Below are positions 33,836-41,119 of a stretch of DNA of 64,000 bases, in pieces (within the stretch, counting starts at the first letter, position 1; each line of letters starts with the position of its first letter). Location: positions 62,001-126,000 of the forward strand of contig NZ_MSTQ01000014.1 of assembly GCF_001945365.1 (NCBI RefSeq), read 5' to 3'. The position numbers and the translations under genes are program-made. This stretch comes from Pseudomonas reinekei. GTDB taxonomy: Bacteria > Pseudomonadota > Gammaproteobacteria > Pseudomonadales > Pseudomonadaceae. Below the pieces are notes generated by a model. That model worked only from the letters and a program-made list of their open reading frames with translations, was not told the origin of the DNA and ran no database searches.

Positions 33836-34828
33836 ATGACGCGGCTTTACGATGCACGAGGCAACATCTACAGGGTGGTGGCGCCGCAAGCGCTGCGCAG
33901 CCAAGGCATAGACTTGCCGGATCAAGCCAGCCAGGCTGCGCAAACCCGCGAGGGCTGGGCATTGGCGGCTATCGAGGCGTGCTGTTCCTGGGCGCCGGGC
34001 GAGCAGCCTCCCGGCAGCAAGGATCATCGCAGTGATGGTTTGCTGGTTGGTCCGTTCCAGTCCTTGCCACCCTTCGACGTGTTGATCGTCAACACCGATG
34101 GCACGCTTGCCGAACGCAGTGGCAACGGCCTGACGATCTTCTCCCAAGCGCTGAGTGACCAAGGGCTATTGCCCCGGGACCAGGCGTGCGTGCTCAGGGT
34201 TCATCATGACAAGACCGATTTGGTTTCACCGGGGGAAACGTCGGTGAAGGCGGCGCAGGTCGACGGGGTGCAAGGCTTCTGGCTCGATTTGGGGCAACCG
34301 GCTTTCGGCCCGCAGGCGGTGAGTGCGCAGGGCGTTGAAAGCGTGACGTTCAAGGGTCGTGAGCTGAGCCATGTGCTGCCGTTGGCAGCGTTGAACGGCG
34401 CGTGGACGCGCAGTCAATTTGCGCGGGTGGGTAATCCGCATTGCGTGACGCTGGTGGACCGCGCGGATGCGTTACCGAGCAATGAACAAATGCGCGAGCC
34501 GGTGTTGGACGAAGGGCTGACACGCATCGCCTATGCCATGCCAACCGGTGCAGGACAACCGTGCCCGGCGGGGATCAATCTCCAATGGGCGATGCATGAG
34601 GGCGGGCAGTGTGTGACCGCGCGGGTATTCGAGCGCGGCGAAGGGCCGACAGCATCGTCGGGCACCAGCGCCACCGCGGTGGCGTGTGCGGCGTGGCGGG
34701 TGGGTTGGGTGAGTGCCGGAGAGGTGAGGGTGACGATGCCCGGTGGTACGGCGCCAATCCTGCTGGAGCAAGAGCGGGGGGAATTGAGTCGGGTCAGCCT
34801 GTTTGGTACGGCTCGGTTGGTGAGTTGA
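33836..34828 (+). CDS. Diaminopimelate-epimerase-fold protein lacking both catalytic cysteines
   Basis: A 330-residue protein with the two-lobed DapF fold: LIVNTDGTLAERSGNGLTIF near residue 84-103, VGNPHCVTLVDRADAL near 200 and TASSGTSATAVACAAWRVG near 272-290. In true DapF the positions before GNG and before GTG are the two catalytic cysteines. Here they are Ser95 and Ser275, both confirmed in the DNA (AGT and TCG). Racemase or epimerase chemistry by the usual two-thiol mechanism is therefore unlikely. It may be a dehydratase, isomerase or binding protein of the same fold. The gene is intact and of normal length. Confidence 0.8.
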   Translation: MTRLYDARGNIYRVVAPQALRSQGIDLPDQASQAAQTREGWALAAIEACCSWAPGEQPPGSKDHRSDGLLVGPFQSLPPFDVLIVNTDGTLAERSGNGLTIFSQALSDQGLLPRDQACVLRVHHDKTDLVSPGETSVKAAQVDGVQGFWLDLGQPAFGPQAVSAQGVESVTFKGRELSHVLPLAALNGAWTRSQFARVGNPHCVTLVDRADALPSNEQMREPVLDEGLTRIAYAMPTGAGQPCPAGINLQWAMHEGGQCVTARVFERGEGPTASSGTSATAVACAAWRVGWVSAGEVRVTMPGGTAPILLEQERGELSRVSLFGTARLVS

Positions 34829-34993
34829 CTCTGATGTCGCCGTTTTCGGATCGCCACCCAGAGTAAACCCGGCACCTGTGGACATGTCCTACAGAAATCT
34901 GACAGAGCGACATAGGAAAGGTCTTTTTCACTGTATTCAGGACGTGTAAGTCAAATCATTCTTTATAGAGAAAGTTGTAGATTTGCTCATGAC

Positions 34994-35012
34994 GGAGTTG
35001 ACTTCCAACTCC
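34994..35012 (+). promoter_or_regulatory. Hairpin just upstream of the hcp ribosome site
   Basis: GGAGTTG (34994-35000) and CAACTCC (35006-35012) form a perfect seven-base-pair stem six bases ahead of the AAGGA site of hcp. It may modulate translation or mRNA stability. The rest of the 203-base gap 34829-35031 shows only a possible TATAGA -10 near 34965. Confidence 0.4.
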
Positions 35013-35031
35013 ACTGCCAAGGAACGGTGGC

Positions 35032-35520
35032 ATGGCATTTGATGCTTTTTTGAAAATCAATGGTATCCCGGGTGAAGCGCTTGATGAGCAACACAGGGAT
35101 TGGATCGAAATTACCGGCTACCGCTTCGGCACCCAGCAGGGAACCTCGGCTACGGCCAGTTCTGCGGGGGGCGCTTCTTCCGGGTGTACCACCGTTTCCG
35201 ATTTTACGTTTACCAAAACCCTGGATAAATCCAGTAGCAAACTCCTGGAAGCCAGTTGCGCAGGTGAACATCCGAAAGATGTTGTATTGAGGTTGCACCG
35301 CGCAGGAGGCGAAAAACTCAAGTACTTCGAGATTCAGCTGGAAGAGGTAATCATCTCCAGTTATTCGCAAGTTGCAAATGATGGAGTCCCTACTGAAACG
35401 ATCAGCCTTGATTACGGGCGCATAAAAACGATCTACACCCAGCAAAAACGTACGGACGGCGCAGGCGGCGGAAACGTGGCCGGTGGGTGGGATCGTATTG
35501 CAAACAAAAAATGCTCGTGA
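35032..35520 (+). CDS. hcp: Hcp-family type VI secretion tube/effector-carrier protein
   Basis: A 162-residue Hcp1-family protein. It opens MAFDAFLKINGIPGEALDEQ and continues WIEITGYRFGTQQGTS, SDFTFTKTLDKSSSKLLEAS and CAGEHPKDVVLRLHRAGGEK, ending YGRIKTIYTQQKRTDGAGGG. Hcp hexamers stack into the T6SS inner tube and carry small effectors in their lumen. No other T6SS structural gene is nearby, so this is an orphan copy. AAGGA lies eight bases before the ATG. The next gene starts 10 bases after its stop, the usual arrangement of an Hcp with its cargo gene. Confidence 0.92.
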   Translation: MAFDAFLKINGIPGEALDEQHRDWIEITGYRFGTQQGTSATASSAGGASSGCTTVSDFTFTKTLDKSSSKLLEASCAGEHPKDVVLRLHRAGGEKLKYFEIQLEEVIISSYSQVANDGVPTETISLDYGRIKTIYTQQKRTDGAGGGNVAGGWDRIANKKCS

Positions 35521-35530
35521 GGTTTAGCTG

Positions 35531-36505
35531 ATGTCAAAGGCCTACATTTTTATCAATGAGCATGTGCAGCCATATTCATATTTAAAGTCGAATTTGAATC
35601 TTGGGAAGAAATCCAGTGTCAAGTTTGATGTGCTGAATTCGCATGTAGTCAATACAGTTGTATTGCCCGGCGAAATAATCATTGTTGGTGATGATTCAGT
35701 ATCGATCTGCACCGCCGAAGAAGCGTTTTATATGCGCAAAGCGTTGGAAGTCCATTTGGCGATTATGACTAATGGAATGCAGAGTGATGGTTTTTTAGTT
35801 GAAAATCACGAGCTTTTGACAAGGATTCTTGGTTATTCATCCGTAGGGATTGGCGCGGTGGGGGGCGCCTGGAGCAAGCACCTGGATGGCATCAAGAAAA
35901 CCCTCGAAAATATTGAAACCGCTCATGGTGAACTTCCCAGAAGTGGTGGCGCTGGCAGTCGAGACGCTTTTTATGCAAAGCGTAAGGCGCTATTTGAGAA
36001 GCTTGATGGTCAATTAAAAAGCTTTGCCCGATTTGGGTCCGGTTTACGTAACCAAGGCTCGATCAAGGACATGCTGGGCATCTCCACCAAAAGCTACCTG
36101 CATACAGGAACCATAGCCGGCTACGCTGAAACCATTAATGGCGTGGCGAAAGCTTCGAGCCTCATGAAAAAGGGTACATATCTTGGAGTCGGTCTGAGTG
36201 TCACCGCGACAGGTGCCTCAATTTATAATGCATGCACGACTGGGCGTGAGGATCAATGCAGGAAAGCTAAATATGTAGAAGGAGGGAAGTTGTCCGGGGG
36301 CCTGTTTGGTGGATCTTTCGGAGGAATGGTTGGGGGGCTCGCAGCGTCAGCCGGATGTGCCGTTGCCATCGGAGTCGTTACCGGCGGGGCCGGCGCACTA
36401 GCTTGCTCGGTAGTAGGGAGTGGACTAGGCGGTTGGGCAGGAGGAGAGGTCGGTGGGAAAATGGGTGAGAGGGGCGGTGACTTAATCTATGAGTATTTTG
36501 AATAA
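35531..36505 (+). CDS. Putative Hcp-dependent T6SS effector with C-terminal glycine-zipper (membrane-active) region
   Basis: I do not recognise the family of this 324-residue protein. Residues 1-60 (YIFINEHVQPYSYLKSNLNL, then VVLPGEIIIVGDDSVSIC) have a LysM-like feel. Residues 60-220 are mixed helical with no enzyme motif. Residues 218-318 are very rich in glycine and alanine with repeated GxxxG spacing (GGLFGGSFGGMVGGLAASAG, GVVTGGAGALACSVVGSGLG), a pattern of membrane-inserting zippers. The gene is visibly AT-richer than the chromosome around it. It follows hcp by 10 bases and overlaps the first small membrane-protein gene by one base (TAATG). Effector and pore-forming roles are inferred from this context. 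Confidence 0.65.
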   Translation: MSKAYIFINEHVQPYSYLKSNLNLGKKSSVKFDVLNSHVVNTVVLPGEIIIVGDDSVSICTAEEAFYMRKALEVHLAIMTNGMQSDGFLVENHELLTRILGYSSVGIGAVGGAWSKHLDGIKKTLENIETAHGELPRSGGAGSRDAFYAKRKALFEKLDGQLKSFARFGSGLRNQGSIKDMLGISTKSYLHTGTIAGYAETINGVAKASSLMKKGTYLGVGLSVTATGASIYNACTTGREDQCRKAKYVEGGKLSGGLFGGSFGGMVGGLAASAGCAVAIGVVTGGAGALACSVVGSGLGGWAGGEVGGKMGERGGDLIYEYFE

Positions 36506-36867
36506 TGACAGTTTTTCTGGGTTTTATTTCATTGTTTTTAATATTTTCGATGTTTTTAGTCTTGGTGTGGATATTTCTGTTTTCCAGTCGATACACGGAA
36601 ATTGTAGAGGGTTACTTGGATAAAAGTAAGTTTGTGGTTAATAATCGTGAAGCATTTTCGGGGTTGGGGTTGATTGGTAGCGCTATGAGGAATGGATCGA
36701 TTGCATTAATGTTCCTTTGTCCCCGCGTATTCGAAAGACGTGGCTTGATAGAAAAAGACGAACTGTTGAATTTACCGCTAGACCTTAAGCGAAAGTTAAT
36801 AGCGCCGTGGATTGTAGGTGGAGTGGTTTTTTTTGCAATGTTAGTCATAAGAATTTTTTTCGTTTGA
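36505..36867 (+). CDS. Putative immunity membrane protein, copy 1 of 4
   Basis: A 120-residue protein with a strong N-terminal membrane segment (GFISLFLIFSMFLVLVWIFL), a central conserved part (SSRYTEIVEGYLDKSKFVVN, NNREAFSGLGLIG, RRGLIEKDELLNLPLDLKRK) and a second membrane segment at the end (IVGGVVFFAMLVIRIFF). Its ATG overlaps the upstream stop codon, so it is probably translated together with the putative effector, as expected for an immunity protein. Family unknown to me; AT-rich. Three paralogues follow. Confidence 0.65.
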   Translation: MTVFLGFISLFLIFSMFLVLVWIFLFSSRYTEIVEGYLDKSKFVVNNREAFSGLGLIGSAMRNGSIALMFLCPRVFERRGLIEKDELLNLPLDLKRKLIAPWIVGGVVFFAMLVIRIFFV

Positions 36868-36939
36868 TTTTTTAAATTTGGTTGTCGGTGGTTTTTCATT
36901 GCGGTGTATTTCGGATGAAGCGTTTGAGTGCTGGCAGAA

Positions 36940-37305
36940 ATGAGTGATTCAGTGCTTCTGTTAATAATACTGTTCATATACTTTATGGCATTTGTAGCTA
37001 TTTTTTGGATGTTGATATTTTCTTATCGGTACACGGAGTTGATTGAGGAGTGTTTAAGTAAAAGTCGATTTGTAGCGAATAATCGTGAGGCATTCTCTGG
37101 TTTGGGTCTGATTGGAAAAGTTCTCAGGAATGGATCGGTAGCAACAATGTTTCTGATTCCTCGGTTATGCGAAAAACGGGGTCTTATAGAAAAGGATGAG
37201 TTGTTGAAATTGCCGCCAAACCTTAAGCGAATGTTGATAATTTCTTATGTCATGGGAGGGGTGTCGTTTTTTGCAATGCTCGTTATTCGATTTTTTTATG
37301 CTTGA
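36940..37305 (+). CDS. Putative immunity membrane protein, copy 2 of 4
   Basis: A 121-residue paralogue of copy 1: MSDSVLLLIILFIYFMAFVA membrane segment, SYRYTELIEECLSKSRFVAN, NNREAFSGLGLIGKVLRNGS, CEKRGLIEKDELLKLPPNLK and terminal GGVSFFAMLVIRFFY. I take the ATG at 36940, which aligns with the start of copy 3; an in-frame GTG four codons earlier is possible. It lies 72 bases after copy 1. Confidence 0.62.
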   Translation: MSDSVLLLIILFIYFMAFVAIFWMLIFSYRYTELIEECLSKSRFVANNREAFSGLGLIGKVLRNGSVATMFLIPRLCEKRGLIEKDELLKLPPNLKRMLIISYVMGGVSFFAMLVIRFFYA

Positions 37306-37422
37306 TGATTTGTTTTGTGGTCTTCAGGTTCTATGATTAATAGGGGCAAATTGATGGAGTGTTGCAGGGATTGATTTAAATATGGTGAGAGAAGCGAAAG
37401 TCGTTTGTGAGTTACTGCCAAG

Positions 37423-37788
37423 GTGAGTGATATTGCGTTTGCGATTATTTCGACATTAATCATGGTTGCCATGTTTGTAGTAATGTGCTGGCTGTTTTTA
37501 TCTTGTTATCGATTTACGGAGATAATAGAGGGTTATCTAAGTGATAGTAAAATCGTGCAGCATAATCGAGCCGTATTTGAAAGTGTGGGATTAATTGGGA
37601 CGGTTATCAGGAATTGCTCCATAGCATTAATATTTTTGATCCCTAAACTCTGCGAGAGACGTGGCCTTATAGAAAAAGACGAGTTATCCAATTTGCCTGT
37701 TTACCTTAAGCGAAGGCTGTTAGCGCCTTGGATTGCAGGAGGTGTATTGTTTTTTGCAATGTTTGTTCTTTGGCTTTTTTTTGTTTGA
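37423..37788 (+). CDS. Putative immunity membrane protein, copy 3 of 4
   Basis: A 121-residue paralogue and the most divergent copy: starts with GTG (MSDIAFAIISTLIMVAMFVV), then CYRFTEIIEGYLSDSKIVQH, ESVGLIGTVIRNCSIALIFL, CERRGLIEKDELSNLPVYLK and AGGVLFFAMFVLWLFF. The 117-base spacer before it ends in GAGTTACTGCCAAG, recalling GAGTGCTGGCAGAA before copy 2, so the spacers are also related. Confidence 0.6.
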   Translation: MSDIAFAIISTLIMVAMFVVMCWLFLSCYRFTEIIEGYLSDSKIVQHNRAVFESVGLIGTVIRNCSIALIFLIPKLCERRGLIEKDELSNLPVYLKRRLLAPWIAGGVLFFAMFVLWLFFV

Positions 37789-37811
37789 TTTTTACTTGTC
37801 TTTGTTGATTG

Positions 37812-37936
37812 TGGCTGGCGGATTCGGTGCGCAAGCTTGAGTGGCTGTAGGGAGTGAAGTAGGCGGTTTGGCAGGAGGAGAGAGGGGTGGAGATATGGGT
37901 GAGAAGGGGGGACGTAGATTATGAGTATTTTCAAAG
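37812..37936 (+). pseudogene. Degenerate duplicate of the putative effector's 3' end
   Basis: This stretch aligns with 36380-36504. GTAGGCGGTTTGGCAGGAGG matches CTAGGCGGTTGGGCAGGAGG, ATGGGTGAGA recurs, and TATGAGTATTTT precedes the next start in both. Translated, it reads VGSEVGGLAGGERGGDMGEK and then shifts frame to a stop at 37922-37924, against VGSGLGGWAGGEVGGKMGER in the intact gene. No start codon or ribosome site serves it. It shows that copy 4 arrived as part of an effector-immunity duplication. Confidence 0.75.
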
Positions 37937-38299
37937 ATGACGGTTGTTTTGGGTTTTATTTCATTGTTCTTAATATTCTTGATGTTTTTAGTCTTGGTGT
38001 GGATATTTCTGTTCTCCAGTCGATACACGGAAATAATAGAAAGTTACTTAGATAGAAGTAAGTTCGTGGTAAATAATCGTGAAGCATTCTCTGGTTTGGG
38101 TCTGATTGGGAAGGTACTCAGGTGTGGGTCGATTGCAACAATTTTTTTGATACCCAGGTTATGCGAAAAACGCGGTCTTATAGAAAAGGATGAGTTGTTG
38201 AATTTACCGCTAGACCTTAAGCGGAAGTTGATAGCGCCGTGGATTGTAGGTGGAGTGGTGTTTTCTGCGATGCTAGTCCTTAGATTCTTTTTCGTGTGA
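37937..38299 (+). CDS. Putative immunity membrane protein, copy 4 of 4 (mosaic)
   Basis: A 120-residue paralogue: MTVVLGFISLFLIFLMFLVL, SSRYTEIIESYLDRSKFVVN, REAFSGLGLIGKVLRCGS, LCEKRGLIEKDELLNLPLDL, IVGGVVFSAMLVLRFFF. Its two ends are close to copy 1 at the DNA level, but the block 38085-38200 is much nearer to copy 2. That makes it a gene-conversion mosaic. It directly follows the remnant of an effector 3' end. Confidence 0.63.
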   Translation: MTVVLGFISLFLIFLMFLVLVWIFLFSSRYTEIIESYLDRSKFVVNNREAFSGLGLIGKVLRCGSIATIFLIPRLCEKRGLIEKDELLNLPLDLKRKLIAPWIVGGVVFSAMLVLRFFFV

Positions 38300-38391
38300 T
38301 TTTTACATTTGGTTATCGCCAGTTTGACGCCACGGTACATAACCGATGACGAATCGACGAGCGATGACCCAAATGGATTTAAAGCCGAAGA

Positions 38392-39636
38392 TCAATCCAG
38401 CCCGGGGAACTTCACCACCGGCATCGTTCGCTTCATCAACACCTTGCCCCCACGTACCGAATACAGCGGCAACCCCTGGCTGCGGATCACCTCGTAGTCA
38501 TTTTCGGCGGAAAGAATCAGCAGGTTCGCCGGGCGGCCCGGTTCCAGTCCGTAGCGGTCACCTAGGGCGAGGGCCTTGGCGCTGTTGTCGGTCACCAGAT
38601 CCAGCGCACTTTGCAGGTTGCGATAACCGAGCATGTGGCAAATGTGCAACCCCGCTTCGAGTACTCGCAAAATGTTGCCGTTACCCAGTGGATACCACGG
38701 GTCGACGATCGAGTCCTGGCCGAAACACACGTTCATGCCGGCTTCGAGCAGCTCGTTGACCCGGGTCACGCCCCGGCGTTTCGGGAAATTATCGAAGCGG
38801 CCCTGCAGGTGGATGCTCTCCGTGGGGCATGAAACGAAACTGATGCCCGAATGCCCGAGCAGACGAAACAGTTTGGCGCAGTAGGCGTTGTCGTAGGAGC
38901 CCATGGCTGTGGTGTGGCTGGCGGTGACCCGCGAGCCCATGTCGCGGCTGCGGGCTTCTTCGGCGAGCACTTCGAGAAAGCGTGAGTGCGGGTCGTCGGT
39001 TTCATCGCAGTGCACGTCCACCAGGCATCCGGTGCGTTCGGCCAGGTCCATCAGGAACTTTACCGAACTGACGCCCTGATCGCGGGTGTACTCGAAATGC
39101 GGGATGCCGCCGATCACGTCGGCGCCCATGTGGATTGCTTCCTCCATCAAGTCCCGGCCGTTGCGATAAGACTCGATGCCTTCCTGGGGGAACGCGACGA
39201 TTTGCATGTCCACCAGGTGCCGGCTTTCCTCGCGCACTTCGAGCATCGCTTTGAGGGCGGTCAGCTGCGGATCGGTGACGTCGACATGGGTGCGCACGTG
39301 CTGGATGCCGTGGGCCGCCAGGTCCTGGATGGTTTTTTTCGCCCGGGTCTTGGTGTCTTCCAGGGTGATGGTCGCCTTGCGCTCGCCCCAGCATTCGATG
39401 CCCTCGAACAGCGTGCCGCTCATGTTCCAGCGCGGTTCGCCGGCGGTCAGGGTCGCGTCGAGGTGGATGTGCGGCTCGACGAAGGGCGGCACCACCAGAT
39501 TGCCGCCGGCATCCAGATCGTTCGGGCCCAGGGTCGGCGCCTCGATCTGGCGGGCGACGTTGCTGATCAGGCCGTTTTCCAGGTGCAACTCATGCAGGCC
39601 TTCCTGGTTGCGCAACCGGGCGTTGATGATGTGCAT
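38392..39636 (-). CDS. codA: Cytosine deaminase (CodA-like amidohydrolase)
   Basis: A 414-residue metal-dependent amidohydrolase. VEPHIHLDATLTAGEP near residue 55-70 has the HxH metal pair, VDVHCDETDDPHSRFLEVLA (about 210) supplies His and the proton-shuttle Glu, VTASHTTAMGSYDNAYC (about 240) the next His, and CFGQDSIVDPWYPLGNGNIL (about 310) the metal Asp. This pattern is CodA-type. It would deaminate cytosine to uracil. No codB permease adjoins it. Confidence 0.92.
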   Translation of the reverse strand: MHIINARLRNQEGLHELHLENGLISNVARQIEAPTLGPNDLDAGGNLVVPPFVEPHIHLDATLTAGEPRWNMSGTLFEGIECWGERKATITLEDTKTRAKKTIQDLAAHGIQHVRTHVDVTDPQLTALKAMLEVREESRHLVDMQIVAFPQEGIESYRNGRDLMEEAIHMGADVIGGIPHFEYTRDQGVSSVKFLMDLAERTGCLVDVHCDETDDPHSRFLEVLAEEARSRDMGSRVTASHTTAMGSYDNAYCAKLFRLLGHSGISFVSCPTESIHLQGRFDNFPKRRGVTRVNELLEAGMNVCFGQDSIVDPWYPLGNGNILRVLEAGLHICHMLGYRNLQSALDLVTDNSAKALALGDRYGLEPGRPANLLILSAENDYEVIRSQGLPLYSVRGGKVLMKRTMPVVKFPGLD

Positions 39637-39702
39637 CAGGAGCGTCCTTTTAGAGGTTCAATACCCTTACGTTAGCCCGGTTGATCGGCGCAGATCAAAT
39701 GT

Positions 39703-39731
39703 GGTTGCGAGCCTGGTCGCTCCCACAGGAG
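39703..39731. repeat. Single REP palindrome
   Basis: GGTTGCGAGCCTGGTCGCTC followed by CCACAGG is one REP-like unit between codA and the hydrolase gene, both on the minus strand. Confidence 0.6.
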
Positions 39732-39742
39732 ATTGGCTTTGG

Positions 39743-40573
39743 TCAGGCGGATTTTAGCAGGGGCAAGAATCTCAATAGCGCTGCGATGATGGCCTCGGGG
39801 GCATCTTCCTGCACCAGGTGCCCGGCGTTGGGGACCGGATGGAATTGCGCGCCGGGTATCAGTTGCTGCAAGGCGCGCCCGCGTTCGATGGGAATCCACT
39901 GATCGTCCTCACCCCACAGAATCTGCACCGGGCAGCGAATGGTCGGGTACAGGCTCTCAGCCTCGCGGGTGTAGCGCTCGTCCATCTGCGCAATCTGCCG
40001 GTAGAACGCCGCTTGGCCGGGATCACCGAGCCAGGGTTGCACGTAGGGTGCGAGTTCGTTGTCGGGGATGTCGCGCTTGATTGCCCCGCGAATATAGGTC
40101 GGCACGATGGCCCGCTGGATGTAATCGGGCAGGCCGCTGAACGCCGCCTCATGCTGTCGCACATGCTGCACGAAAGGTGAGCCCCAAGGTGTCAGCGCCA
40201 CCGGGTCGATCAGCGTCAGGCTGCGGTAATCCTTCCCGTTGAGCAGATGTGTGCGCAAGGCGGTCGCGCCGCCAAAGTCATGGGCGACGACGTCGGGGCT
40301 GACCAGACCCCAGTGCTCCAGCAACTGCGCGAGCAATTCGTTCTGAACGCCCAGGGATACGTCGCCATCGATTTTTTCCGACTGCCCATAGCCCAGCAGA
40401 TCGAAATAGTGCACCCGGTGGGTGGTGATGAAGTGCGGCGCAATCCGGTGCCAGACATAGGAAGAGAAGGGCGTGCCATGCACGAACACCAGTGGCGGGC
40501 CATCGCCACGCACGGCGTAGCGAACGGAGTGCCCTTTGAAGCGATAGGTTTGAGCCAGTGGCCATTCAGTCAT
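39743..40573 (-). CDS. Alpha/beta-hydrolase with Asp nucleophile (dehalogenase/epoxide-hydrolase type)
   Basis: A 276-residue alpha/beta hydrolase. LVFVHGTPFSSYVWHRI gives the oxyanion HGTP loop, VVAHDFGGATALRTHLL (about residue 100) the nucleophile elbow with Asp rather than Ser, ILWGEDDQWIPIERG the acid, and PNAGHLVQEDAPE the histidine. An Asp nucleophile in HDFGG points to haloalkane dehalogenase, fluoroacetate dehalogenase or epoxide hydrolase chemistry. ATG at 40573 follows GAGG. The natural substrate is unknown. Confidence 0.87.
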   Translation of the reverse strand: MTEWPLAQTYRFKGHSVRYAVRGDGPPLVFVHGTPFSSYVWHRIAPHFITTHRVHYFDLLGYGQSEKIDGDVSLGVQNELLAQLLEHWGLVSPDVVAHDFGGATALRTHLLNGKDYRSLTLIDPVALTPWGSPFVQHVRQHEAAFSGLPDYIQRAIVPTYIRGAIKRDIPDNELAPYVQPWLGDPGQAAFYRQIAQMDERYTREAESLYPTIRCPVQILWGEDDQWIPIERGRALQQLIPGAQFHPVPNAGHLVQEDAPEAIIAALLRFLPLLKSA

Positions 40574-40616
40574 GTGCGTGTCCTCTTGGCGGGTGCGAGC
40601 CAAAAAGCATAGGCAT

Positions 40617-40643
40617 AAAAAAACAGCCAATGAAGGCTGTTTT
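40617..40643 (-). terminator. Rho-independent terminator of queD
   Basis: On the minus strand ACAGCC, a TTCATT loop and GGCTGT form a six-base-pair stem extended by A-T pairs and followed by a run of U (40617-40623). It lies 45 bases after the queD stop codon, between queD and the hydrolase gene. Confidence 0.85.
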
Positions 40644-40687
40644 CCGGTTCTCGGACAAAACGCATTTCCCCTTGCAGGGAAGTCGCT

Positions 40688-41044
40688 TTATTCGCCGCGG
40701 TAGATGCAACCGCTGGTGCACGTCTCGTGAATGCGAATCGCGCTGAGTTCCGGCAGCAGGGGTTTGAGTTCAGCCCAGATGAATTTGGCCAACACTTCAC
40801 TGGTCGGGTTTTCCAGGCCAGGAATGTCGTTCAGGTAGTTGTGGTCCAGACGCTCATACAACGGCTTGAAGATCGCCTTGATCTCCGAGAAGTCGCGGAT
40901 CCAGCCCGTATGCGGATCGAGGTCGCCGCTCAGGTGAATCGCCACTTTGAACGAGTGGCCGTGCAGGCGTCCGCACTTGTGGCCGTCCGGGACGTGGGGC
41001 AAGCGGTGGGCGGATTCGAAGGTAAACTCTTTGAAAATTTCCAC
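40688..41044 (-). CDS. queD: QueD: 6-carboxy-5,6,7,8-tetrahydropterin synthase
   Basis: A 118-residue enzyme of queuosine precursor synthesis. FTFESAHRLPHVPDGHKCGR holds the first zinc His and the catalytic Cys, LHGHSFKVAIHLSG the other two zinc His, and LDHNYLNDIPGLENPTSEVL and ETCTSGCIYRG complete the family pattern. The length fits. It is a single-gene unit with its own terminator. Confidence 0.96.
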   Translation of the reverse strand: MEIFKEFTFESAHRLPHVPDGHKCGRLHGHSFKVAIHLSGDLDPHTGWIRDFSEIKAIFKPLYERLDHNYLNDIPGLENPTSEVLAKFIWAELKPLLPELSAIRIHETCTSGCIYRGE

Positions 41045-41119
41045 AGTGTTTTCAGCTCTGTTCAGGTGACGTTCGCCGTAGCGATTCGGGCAGGCGGCGA
41101 GTTTACCAGCTTGTCTTGA

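Noticed and set aside
36868..36939. An effector 3'-end remnant between immunity copies 1 and 2, like the one before copy 4
   Set aside because: The spacer does not align to the effector gene; it shares only short T-rich strings with the spacers after other copies.
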